The notes under the pieces were generated by a model that was not told the DNA's origin, did not search any database, and saw only the letters and a list, made by a program, of their open reading frames with translations. The translations under genes were made by a program, and so were the position numbers. From the NCBI GenBank assembly GCA_026120185.1, contig JANUWF010001479.1, positions 1,178,001 through 1,242,000 of the forward strand: 64,000 bases of DNA, read 5' to 3'. This document shows, in pieces, positions 27,251 to 38,274 of the stretch (positions are counted from its first letter, which is position 1; each line of letters opens with the position of its first letter). The stretch is from Voacanga thouarsii (lineage: Eukaryota > Streptophyta > Magnoliopsida > Gentianales > Apocynaceae).

Positions 27251-27966
27251 ATGGATCCCGTGTTATTTTGCATGAGAGATAACAAAAAGCATGTGCTTTT
27301 TATTTGATTCTCTTGGTCTCTCTCAATAATAATTTGCATGAAATCAAGACCAAAAGTGGAAGATGAAGTAGTCTGTTTAGCAAACACAGAAAAAATAGAG
27401 AACTTAACTTAGAAAACCCAACCTTCTGTGAACTTCACCGGCAGAGGAAATGGCATCATTTCGGAAGCTCAAAAGTATCGTGTGAATGGGACGAAGCCGA
27501 CGTTTACAATGACGTGATCTAATAGCTTCAAGTATCCTTGTACAAACATCTTCTTCAGGGCCAATAAGGTCATTCAAACATAGAGGTAAATTTTTTCGTT
27601 CTGTAAGCATGCTAGACTTAACTAAAACAATAAAATATTTGTTTTGAATATTTTTTGTGATCCTTCGTGTTTTCTGGTATGGGTAGTTTTACTGTAAGCT
27701 TCGCGAGTGGAAGTATTGAACCATTGTATTTTAATTGCTTTCATAGATATCGTGTAAGTCCAGTGTTTTTAAGAGTATAGACAGTTGTTTGGATGAGTTT
27801 TAATCGAAATCAGTAGAAAAAAATCGAGTCCAAAGACGTCTGCAATTCACAGAGAAACTTGGAGAAGAAGGGCCGAGCCAAAAACGTGAGAGGAGCCGTA
27901 GCCGTGACCCCTGGCGAGGAAAGCTTCCTTGCAGAAGCCGAAGGCTTCCTCGTGCGATGCGAGGAA

Positions 27967-28003
27967 GCAAATCTTCAATTTGCATTTGCAAATTGAAGAT
28001 TGC
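27967..28003. other. Strong hairpin in the copia LTR/leader
   Basis: Left arm 27967-27984 pairs with right arm 27987-28003 (17-18 nt arms, one bulge, 2-nt loop). A shorter GGTCA/TGACC hairpin follows at about 28007-28024. The area (27840-28110) is clearly more GC-rich than its surroundings. Confidence 0.8.
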
Positions 28004-29284
28004 CGCGGTCATCAATTTTGACCGTGGCAGTGGAGCGGGTCCCGAGCACCCACCTGGATTGCGGTCCATAGGTTTTTTCATAGGCCATGATCTAATGTGG
28101 CAAGTGCACCGGACCCGAAATAAAAAAAATATTTTGGTTTTTGATTCCATACCAAGCGAAATTATTTTTATTGCAATAGTTAATATTCTTTGAATATTTT
28201 GCATGAAAAATAATAATAATAAAATTTTAAGATTAAACAATACCATTAATTAATTAATATGTTTAATCTTATTATTTGGACATTTAGGTTAAAAGAATAG
28301 AAAAGCATGAAAACGTTTACAGTTTTTTAGCTTACTTATTTCTTTTTGTGCCCTATGTGCAAATTTTCTCAAAGACCAAAGTCTTTGGGAATTTTTGACA
28401 AAGAAAAATATTTTTCTTAAATCACATGGTTAATTTAAATTCGAATAAAAATTAATTCTTGGTTATTTTTTTAAAGGATTTTATCGTTGACATATAAAAT
28501 ATTTTGGATTTAGATATTTTTGTAAATTAAAATATAAAACCATTTTGATTGAATTTTAACAAGAAAAATTATTTTTGTCAAATTAAACTTGAGATCAAAA
28601 TATCTCAAAAGTTTTATTGAAAATTTTTAAAATGATTAAGTTTATTAACGTAAATAAAATTAATCCATTGAAAATTTTTTCGAAGGGTATAAACTTTGAT
28701 ATAGAAATTTTTATGGGTTTAGATATTTTATTTTTGAGTTAAAAGAAAACTTAATTGAAATTTTCAAAAGATATTTTCCAAAAAAATTCTTATTTTAAAA
28801 TACTAAGTAGGAGAGGGGTTCCAACGGCCCCACGGCTTCTATCATGATCCTCATTAGAGATCGTTGGTCCCCTAACATCATCCTATGAGTGAACCCATAT
28901 AGGATGGGGATACTACAAGGATTTAGAACTAATTGATGGATATAATTAATAACTCAGGACACGTGTTATGATCGGTCAGCTCACGTTGGAAGTTATAGGG
29001 TAAGGAATGTCTATAGGAAATGGTAAGAAATGATCATCTCACGATGGAGTTATCTTCTATATCATTACCTATAAGGAAAATTAATTTGTGGTGGTTAATA
29101 CACTTAACTTAGAAAATTGTTAATCTTCCCAAAAAGTTATGTTAGTTTTTTTAAGAGTCAAATTAATTATATTAAAAGATAATAGTGATACGGTTAACTA
29201 TTATCAGATTTAATATGAGGATAAAATCACAAATTATTTTATTTTTTACAAATTGATTTTTCTTTTATTTTTTATTTTTTAGAA

Positions 29285-30110
29285 ATGGTTAGTGGAGGTT
29301 CTTTTAGTCATTTGGTCATTATTCTCCGTGAGAATAAGCTAACGGGTCTCAATTATGTGGATTGGAAAAGAAATTTGGACATAATACTCTCTGCTGATGA
29401 GTATATGTATGTCCTCTTTGATACCTACCCTGTTATTGGGGAGGGTTCCACCACTGAGGAGTGAGAGGCTGAGAAAGTATGGAAGAAGGCCAACGAAATA
29501 CCTCAATACTACATATTGGCCTCTATATCTAATGTACTCCAATCTATACATGAGTACATAGCTACTGTATACGACGTTAACCAATCACTAGCTACGATGT
29601 TCGCAGGTAAAAATCGACCCGCAAGGCAGGAGGCTCTTAGGACGATCATCAACATTAAGATGGCTGAGGGAGCATAAGTCAGAGAGTGTATGTTTAAGAT
29701 GATTGCTGCTTTCGAGGAAGCAGAAGTCTTAGGGGCCGTAATTGACTCCGAATGCCAAGTGGACATGGTTCTCGAATCTCTTCCGGACTCTTTTACTCAA
29801 TTCAAATTAAATTATAATATGAACAAGTTAAACATAAGTTTAACCGAGTTAATGAAAGAGCTCCAAGTGGCAGAGAAGGTCATGAAGCCACAGTCCAATA
29901 ATATGATTGTTAGGACTTTTTCTTCTAGAATTGGACGCAAGTCCAAGAAGTTTAAGAAAAAGAAGGAAAACACACCGGACCAACCCAAGAACCAGCCCAA
30001 CAAGCCCAAAGACAAATGCTCCAAATGCGGGCAAAAAGGATACTAGAAAAAGGAGTGTCCAGAACTTTAAACCAAGAAAAACCCTACAGGTATTATTCTC
30101 TATCTAAAGT
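29285..30110 (+). pseudogene. Ty1/copia gag remnant
   Basis: Copia-type gag (Retrotran_gag_2-like) with NYVDWKRNLDIIL near the start, then LESLPDSFTQFKLNYN and a basic linker before the zinc knuckle. Two in-frame stops before 29690, and a stop inside the knuckle at 30045, disable it. The minus-strand counterpart (37239-36400) is homologous. Confidence 0.85.
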
Positions 30111-31139
30111 CAATTTTAATGATTGGATCAACTTTCGCTTGGAGATATTGGGTCTTGTTTCTACTGATGTGTATGACCCTTTGTCTACACAAGTTAGAGG
30201 AGGTTTTGAATACTTCATCACTTTCACAAATGATTGTATAAGGTTTGGTTATGTCTACCCGATGAAGCGCAAGTCTAACTCTTTTGACAAGTTCAAAGAG
30301 TTTAAAGCTGAAGTGAAGCGTCAGACAAGTAAACTAATAAAAACTTTACGATCGGATCGTGGTGTAGAGTACCTCCTCGGTTAGTTCAAAGATTACATAG
30401 TACATCATGAAATAGTACCCCAACTCTTTGCGTAGGATACACCCCAACAGAATAGAGTAGCTGACAGAAGGTACAAGATATTAATGAAAATGGTTTGAAG
30501 CATGATGTCTCATACTACTCTTCCGATCTCTTTTTGGAGATATGCCTTAGAAATAGCGACATACATTCTGAACTTGGTACCTTCCAAGTCAGTACCTAAG
30601 ACACCTTATGAGATGTAGGTTGGGCATAAACCAAGTCTAAATCATCTCAGGATATGGGGCTATCCAATTTATGTACTGATCAAGGGAGACAAGTTAGAAC
30701 CAAGATCAGAATTATGCTACTTTGTTAGGTATTCAAAAGGGATAAAAGAATGTTACTTTTATCATTCCAAGAAGCAGAAAACACTGGTAAGTATTAATAC
30801 TAGATACTTGGAGGATAATCAAAGTACTTCCGCTAAAGGTTCAACAAGGTTGGAATTCGAGGAGAAGTTTTCTTCGTAATTAACTTCTTCAAACTCGATT
30901 ATGGAATAAGAAGAGGCATAACCTCAAGAATCTATACAAACGGAGCTTTGTCGTAGTGCGAGGGTATCTAGAGTTCTAGAAAGATGGATATGAGAGGTTT
31001 TCGAGTTGGTCTTTGACCATCGGGAACAAAATCCCACTAGATACGAGGAGACTATTGCTGATACTGATCAAATCTATGGCATGAAGTAATGAAAGCCGAG
31101 ATTGAATCTATGTAGTTCAATCAAGTTTGAGATCTTGTA

Positions 31140-31664
31140 ACTTCACCTAAAGGGATAAAACCCATTGGGTGTAAGTGGCTATACAAGAGGAAGAGGGGAG
31201 TGGATGGGAAGGTGGAAATTTTCAAAGTTAGGCTTATGGCAAAAGGGTATACTCAGAAAGAGGGAATCGATTATGATGAAATCTTTTCTCCGGTAGCCAT
31301 GCTCAAGTCCATCCGTATCCTCCTTACCATTGCATGCTATTTCGACTATGAGATATGAAAAATGGATGTTAAGATAGCATTTCTTAATGACCATCTTAAC
31401 AAAGACATCTATATGTTCCAACCGGAAGGTTTTATTGCTAAAGGCCATGAACATATGGTTTGCAAGTTTAAGAAGTCCATTTGTGGACTTAAGCAGGCAT
31501 CTAGAATATGGAATATTCATTTTGACGAGATTGTAAAGTCTTACGGTTTCATTCAAAATAAAGATGAACCATGCGTGTACAGAAAATTAGAAGGTATAAA
31601 CATGGTTTTTCTTGTCCTATATATGGATGATATTCTACTCATTGGGAATGATGTAGGAACTAAA
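31140..31664 (+). pseudogene. Ty1/copia reverse transcriptase remnant, truncated
   Basis: Signatures GCKWVYKRK-like, KGYTQKEGIDYDE, KSICGLKQASR and YMDDILLIG appear in order. A stop at about 31358 splits the frame. The sequence breaks after GNDVG, where the minus copy's LTR is joined, so RNase H is absent. Confidence 0.85.
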
Positions 31665-32146
31665 TGATTGAACATAACAGAGCATGCAAACTCAGTGAAC
31701 GAAAATGGAAGAACATGAACAATATATAGAGTATGGCAGCATCATGGTGGGCTTGAAACATACCTGTTGGAGCCTTAAAAATTTGAAGAACATTGAAGAA
31801 AGCTTTGAACCTGGGAAAATAGCTTCTTCCTTCCACGTCCAGTGAACACTAGTGAAGCTTCCACTGTCCAGTGCATTGCAGCTTCCTTTCTTCATTCTCC
31901 GGTGAAGATTTAATGCTTAGCTTTTCAATTCATGGAATATTCCCAACCTAATCTCTGTTTGGTGAGCAACGAATTGGAAGAGAAAAGCCACTCAAATATC
32001 TCTCACTTTCCTTCACCTCTCGGTTGGCTATTTATAGCAGTGGCTCCATGAACCAAACCCAGAAGCCAGAAAACCAAGACACACAAATGTCCTCTCGGTT
32101 GCCTTCCTTTGGTTTCAAAACCAAAAGCCAATGAAGAGAAGACACA

Positions 32147-32193
<47 letters not shown>

Positions 32194-33763
32194 AAAAGTC
32201 ACCAGAAAAACATTTTCTATTTTATTTTTCCACACAAAAAGCCAAGAGTTATGAAACCAAAAATAATTATTTTGATAAAAATAATATTCTCGAGATTTAA
32301 TACCCAAATATTATAAACAAAATAAATTTTGGTTTCATCCTAAACTCTTTTAAACTGTGTCTGAAAAAATCCCATGGTCCAGAGCTATTGGGCCAAAATA
32401 ATATTTATTATTTTTCTTGGACCCGAAAAGTCCAAAATAATAAACATTAATTATTTTTCTTGGGATTAAATAAATAACCCAATAAATAATTAATAAACCC
32501 AAAAATAATTAAACATTAATTATTTATTTCTTGGGATTTAATTCAATAAATAACCCAATAAATAATTAAGTAATAATTATTTTTCTCTAATTTAAGTTCC
32601 AGTTAATTTTCTAATTATTCAAATTGGACCCAAGTCCTGAATAATTAATTAACTCATTAAACCAGATAATAAATTTCTCTCTATTTATTTTATTTCAATC
32701 CAATAATAAATTAGACTTCATGAATAAAATAAAACTCTCTCAACTGAGATCAATTTCTCAACTTAAAAATTAATTAGGACTTACGGGCTATCTGAGGACT
32801 AAAAAGATACATTGCCTTGGCTACTAAAATGACCAAAATACCCCTACTATATAAATAGATATATTTTACATTTTAAATATTTCCTAATATCACCATAAGG
32901 AAATATTGACCCCAAGGATAATGCTGCATTAGCAGAGTCTCCGACCTACAAGTGAAATGACTAAAATACCCATCTACACATCGTCGTACATTTAGAGAGG
33001 AAGAAGTGTACTAATACCTCTCTAAATGACATCTACCATCCTTAGGCTTCTAGTCCAATGATCCACGACTTCTTGAAGTGTTTCAACTTTCAAAGGGAGC
33101 GCCCCTAAAACAAACATCCAAGTCACGTTTCCCAGGGCTCTGGATATTTAGATAATTTGGACAACCACAATGGACGATATAGTGTAAAAACTATCTTGTA
33201 CAAGTTTATTTTAACTAATTAGTCACATATACCCAACATGCAAGTATATTGGCCCTCCGATAGAACCTCAACTATAGTATATCAAAGCATATGCTTCCAG
33301 CTTCGCCAGACTACCAACTCATACTCAAGTCATAGAGTACTAGTCCACGCTGTAGCAGTAGTAGTCTAGGTTTCTACCATATAGTACTTTTTAGAAACTA
33401 CTATTACAGGTCCTGTTCTATGTATTCGAAATACGCTTATGTCATGAAGTGAGTGGACTACTCACTGGCTAAAGGTAAGCTATTTCCCATTTGAAATTCA
33501 TAACATAATAACCTAAATATGAAGAGATTCCCATTCTCATCAATCGGTTAAGAATAACTGTTTATGTGTTTAAATAACCCATTATCCATACCTTACTGTG
33601 AAAGACCTCTATTCACATGGATCACTTATTTACACACAATGGGTCTATTCCAAACGAAAATGTACTCAAATAAAGAAAATAAATCCACAAACGATTTTTG
33701 ACAAATAAATTCTTTTATTAACATATTCGATATTTTCATCAGAAAACTAATCTAAGAGGACCA
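31665..33763 (-). repeat. 3' LTR of the minus copia element, about 2.1 kb
   Basis: On the minus strand it runs from TGGTCCTCTTAG (33763) to ...TGTTCAATCA (31665), so it has TG/CA ends. The first 1.1 kb matches 25849-27060 in inverted orientation. A (GA)n run sits at 32151-32191. Exact ends need alignment. Confidence 0.6.
32151..32191. repeat. (GA)n microsatellite within the LTR
   Basis: About 40 bp of GA repeat. The Arg-Glu and Ser-Leu frames across it are artefacts. Confidence 0.95.
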
Positions 33764-34297
33764 GGTGGCAATCTCAGAGGCAATCTGTTCCACCACGACT
33801 TCCCGTCTTTGGAAATCCCGGACCAGGTGGTATTACCTTACTATATGCTTCCCCTTCTTGTGGTTCCAAAGTTCCTTTGAGGTACGCTTTACAGCATGCT
33901 AACTAACCTCCCCAAGGTTTGACTAATATCTGCTAACTAAACCTACGGCAAAATAGATATCTGGCCTAATACATAGCATGGCGTACATGAAACTTTCTAC
34001 AGCCGAAGCGTAGGGAATCCTACTTATTCTATCATTTTTCTTCTTGAGACTTAAGACAGTCCCTTGAAGAAAGCGACAACCTATATCTACAAGGCATTAG
34101 AGTTTCCTTGCATGAGTCCATACTGTACTTGGCCAGTATCTTGTCAATGTATATGACTTGGGATAATCCTAACATTCTCTACTTCCTATTTCTAAGAAGT
34201 CTAATCCCGAGAATGTAGCTGGCTTCTCCCAAGTCCTTCATACTGAATTGACTAGATAACCAAACCTTTGTAGATAACAATGATCCTACATCATTTC

Positions 34298-34890
34298 CTA
34301 TGAGTAGAATGTCATCCACATACATAAGACAAGAAAAATCACATTAAACCCCTCAAGATTCTTGTACATGCATGGTTCATCCTCGTTTTGAATAAAACCA
34401 TAAGACTTTATAGTCTCGTCAAAACGAAAGTGCCACGCTCTTGATGCTTGCTTAAATCCATAAATAGACTTCTTAAGCCTGCAAACCATATGTTCTTGGC
34501 CTTCAGTAATAAAACCTTACAGTTGGGACATATAGATGTCTTTGCTAAGATAGCCATTCAAAAATGCCGTCTTGACATCCATTTGTCATATCTCGCAGTC
34601 ATAATGACATGTGATGGCAAGGAGAATACGAATGGATTTAAGCATGACCACAGTGAAAAGGTTTTCTCATAATCGATCCATTCTTTCTGAGTATACCATT
34701 TTACCACAAGCCTAGCTATGAAGGTTTCCACCTTCCTATCCAGTCCCCTTAACCTCTTGTACACCCACTTACACCCAATGGGTTTTATCCCTTCAGGTGA
34801 AGCTACAAGATCCCAAACCTGATTGAAGTACATAGACTCAATCTCGACTTTTATTGTTTCATGCCATAGATTTGAATCGGCATCAGCAAT
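34298..34890 (-). pseudogene. Ty1/copia reverse transcriptase remnant
   Basis: Signatures GCKWVYKRLRG, KSIYGFKQASRAW and DEPCMYKNLEGF occur on the minus strand across 34833-34298 in two frames. A frameshift just before the catalytic Asp pair and another around 34560 break it. Confidence 0.85.
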
Positions 34891-34956
34891 TGCCTCCTCA
34901 TATCTAGTGGGGTCTTGTTCCTGATGGTCAAAGACCAGCTCAAAAGCTTCTCCATT

Positions 34957-36073
34957 CTATCTATCTGGAACCCTAAACACTCTCCCACTGTGACGAGGCA
35001 CCATTTGTACAGGCTCTTGAGGCTGTGCCTCTTCTTGTTCCATAATCGGGTCAGAAGAAGTTGCCTCTGAAGATAACTTCTCCTCGAGTTTCAACCTAGT
35101 TGAACCTTTCGTGGAAATACTTTGATCATCCTCTAAGTATCTAGCATTGGTACTATCCAGTACTTTATGCTCCTTAGGATGATAAAAGTAACCACCCTTT
35201 GTTCCTTTTAGATACCCAATAAAATAGTATAATTCTGATCTTGGTTCCAACTTGTCTCCCTTAATCAGTACATAAACTGGACAACCCCATATCTTGAGAT
35301 AAATTTGGACTTGGCTTACGTCCAGTCCACATCTCATAGGGAGTCCTAGGTACTACATGGAAAGCACCAAGTTCAGAATGTATGTCACTGTTTCCAAGGC
35401 ATATCCCTAAAAAGATACTAGAAGAGTAGGATGAGATATCATGCTTCTGACCGTTTCCATCAATATCCTGTTCCTTCTCTCAGTTATTCCGTTCTGCTGG
35501 GGTATCTCCGGCATAGAGAATTGAGATACTATTCCATGATGTACCATATAGTCCTTAAATTCACCTAGGAGGTACTCTCATCCACAATTCAATCGTAAGG
35601 TCTTGATGAATTTATCTGTCCGACGCTCCACTTTAGTCTTAAACTCTTTGAACTTGTCAAAAGAATCAGACTTGCGTCTCATCAAGTAAATGTAATCAAA
35701 CCTTGTACAATCATTCATGAAAGTGATGAAGGACTTAAAAACCTCCTCTAGCTGGTGTAGACAATGGACCGCACACATCAATGTGAACAAGACTCAGTAC
35801 CTCCTTAGCCCTATCCGCCTTAAGGACAAAAAACCATTTGGTCATCTTTCCCATTAGGCAAGATTCATACTGAGGCCAATTTTTCAATCTTAATGAGCCC
35901 AAAGGCCCATCATGGATTAACTTCTGAATCCTAGTTGAGTTGATGTGACCCAACCCCAGATGCCAAAGATATGAATCATTGATATTGGTCTTTCTCTTCT
36001 TAGTTAAAGGTTCAAATTGAGTGTTATTTGATTGATGATTAATAGGGTTTAAATAGAATAGATTTCTATACAT
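34957..36073 (-). pseudogene. Ty1/copia integrase and linker remnant
   Basis: The GAG-pre-integrase part (WHLGLGHINSTRIQKL) is at about 36073-35735 and the integrase core (HIDVCGPLSTPARGGF, then FMNDCTRFDYIYLMRRKSDS) at 35820-35578. The linker with GCPVYVLIKGDKLEPRS is at 35337-34957. Frames change between blocks, so the protein is broken. Confidence 0.85.
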
Positions 36074-36168
36074 GTGCCTAGTACATAATATTTCTCCATC
36101 TCTACTAATAGAAATACCAGAATGAAAATATTCAGAATATCATTGATTTATAAGTTTTGCAACTAAAA

Positions 36169-37239
36169 TCAAATTTTGAAGATAACCAGGTACATATAAA
36201 TATCTATTAAAACCACTTTCTTATTATAATAAAAAACAAGAGCCAGCTCTCCCACTGCAAAGGCCCAGACTTGTGCTCCATTTCCCACGTGTAATCTATG
36301 TTCGTCCTTCTTGAGTCTACTTATCTTTCTAAACCCCCGGAAGGAGTTACAAATATGATTAGTGGCTCTTGAATCAACAATCCAAGTGGAAGGTGATCCA
36401 ACCATTGATATAGACTTTAGATAGAAAATATTACTTGTGGGGTTTTTCTTGGCTTGAAGATCTGGACTCTCCTTTTTCCAGTGTCCATTCTTCCCACATT
36501 TGAAGTACTTGCCCTTCAGTTTGTCTTTGGGCTGGGTCTTGGGTTGGGCTACCGCATTTCCCTTTTTCCTTTTGAACTCTCTGGGCTTTGACCCAATTCT
36601 TGAGTAAGAAGCTTTAGCAATCATGGCCATTGAATATGGCTTCATGACCTTCTCTGCCATCTGGAATTCCTTCATCAACTCAGTCAAACTCATATTTAAC
36701 TTGTTCATATTGTAGTTTAGTCTGAACTGAGTAAAGGAACCCGGTAGAGACTCGAGAATCATGTCCACTTGGCTCTCGGGATTAATGATAGCCCCTAAGA
36801 TTTTCGCCTCCTCAAAAGCAGTAATCATCTTGAGCATATGCTCACTGACTGATACTCCCTTAGCCATCTTAGAGTTTATTATAGTTCGAAGAACCTCCTG
36901 CCTTGTGGGCCGACTCTTATCCGCGAACATAGTGGCCAATGAATGACTAATGTCATATGTAGAAGCCATGTGCTCGTGTTTAGACTGGAGCACATTAGAC
37001 ATGGAGGCTAGCATATATCAACGTGTCATTTCATTAGCCTTCTTCCGTGCCTTCTCAGCCTCTCATTCTTTGTCGGTGGAATCTTCTCCGATCACAGGGC
37101 AGGTCACATAAATGACATACTTATACTCCTCGGCTGTGAGTATTATGTCCAGGTCCCTCTTCCAGTCTACATAGTTTGGTCCCGTTAACTTATTCTCATG
37201 AAGAATAACGGCCAAATGACTAAATGAACCTCCCACCAT
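36169..37239 (-). pseudogene. Ty1/copia gag-protease remnant
   Basis: Gag starts at 37239 (MVGGSFSHLAVILHE), stops near 37065, then is open from 37014 to 36169. The zinc knuckle (YFKCGKNGHWKKES) has lost its first and last Cys. The protease site reads WIVDSRATNHIC, where copia elements normally have DSGA, so the catalytic motif is altered. Confidence 0.85.
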
Positions 37240-37515
37240 TTCCGAAAAATCGAAAAATAAAAGAAATGATTTAGTTTGTGAAAATAAATTTGTGTACAAA
37301 AATTAATTTGGCTCTTAGGAATACTGACATAGTTTCTTTGGAAGATTAACAGTTCCCTAAGCTAAGTGTAATAACCACCACAAATTAATTTCCCTTCTAG
37401 GTAATGATCTAGAGGATAACTCCATCGTGGGATGGCCGTTTCCTCTCATTTCCTATGGACATTCCTCGTAATATAACCTCCAACGTGGGCCAACCGATTA
37501 TAGTATGTGTCCCGA

Positions 37516-38230
37516 GTTTTAAATTTACTTATATAAAAATATTTTTTAAAACGTATTATATGTTAAATCAAAATATAAATTTTATTTCATGCAAAAAAAT
37601 TATAAAAATTTTATCATAAATAAGTTTTTTACTATACAAAATAGAATAAAATGTTTAAAAAATCTATTGATTCTTAATCCACATACAAAGCTCCAGTTTT
37701 CCTATATAAAATGATTTTTTAAAAATGTTTACCTTAAGATATTACGACATGAAAATGGATATATAATTTATTTTTTTAATATGTATTTTACTATCAAACT
37801 TTGATTTATTGAAATTTTCTTGTAATGATAAGTGAGGAAGGGAGAAATTATTGGTTTCACTCCCTTCATTTGGAGTAAAATGCAGATTATTAGTAAATAA
37901 TTAAATGATATATTTTCAATAAATGCATATCCTTTACTTAAACTCTATCTCTTTTTCTCTTCTCATTTTCTTTTCCTTACTTTATTCTAGTTAGATTCTA
38001 CTTCATCTATTTTTTTCATTTTTTTTTTGTCAATAGCATTCAATAATATAATTCTTTGGCATTTTTCAATAGTATTTATGAGGTAGGGACAAGTTCTTTT
38101 TTCCTTCCAATGTTCTTATGTCAATTTATGATCTCTCACATTTTTATCTATTCAAACTTTATATGAGTCTTTTATCTTTTTTCCTTAGCATTCTTTATAA
38201 TATCATCGATAAACTTAATTGTAAGAATGA

Positions 38231-38274
<44 letters not shown>

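Larger units (their letters stand above)
25849..31664 (+). mobile_element. Decayed Ty1/copia retrotransposon, plus-strand copy
   Basis: The inferred 5' LTR begins near 25849 (TGTTCTTTAGAC). From there to about 27060 the DNA matches the reverse complement of 33763-32600, the LTR of the minus copy. A leader with strong hairpins covers about 27250-29280. Gag starts at 29285, meets a stop at 29462 and another near 29677, then runs open at 29690-30046. It ends in a zinc knuckle (CSKCGQKGY, about 30016-30057) whose His is Tyr and whose next Trp codon is a stop. Protease and the front of integrase are deleted: integrase-type GPLSTQARGGFEYFITFTND-like sequence follows directly at about 30170. Reverse transcriptase lies at about 31140-31664, with YMDDILLIG at 31620-31646. 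The element then stops abruptly where the minus copy begins. Confidence 0.85.
31665..37515 (-). mobile_element. Decayed Ty1/copia retrotransposon, minus-strand copy
   Basis: Read on the minus strand, the element contains a leader (from about 37515), gag (37239-36400), integrase (about 36073-35500), a linker (35337-34957), reverse transcriptase (34890-34298) and a 3' LTR (33763-31665). The leader at 37515-37300 matches 28950-29160 of the plus copy, which shows both belong to one family. Its own 5' LTR is missing: similarity stops at about 37515. The RT frame breaks at the Y-V-D-D region near 34310, and RNase H is reduced to fragments with stops at 33800-34250. The left border TGATTGAACA (31665) lies inside the plus copy's RT. 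Confidence 0.85.

Noticed and set aside
27800..28246. 148-residue minus-strand ORF
   Set aside because: It lies in the GC-richer LTR/leader hairpin region of the copia element; composition reflects repeats, not a protein family.
32032..32316. Arg-Glu and Ser-Leu rich ORFs
   Set aside because: They are frames across a (GA)n repeat within a copia LTR.
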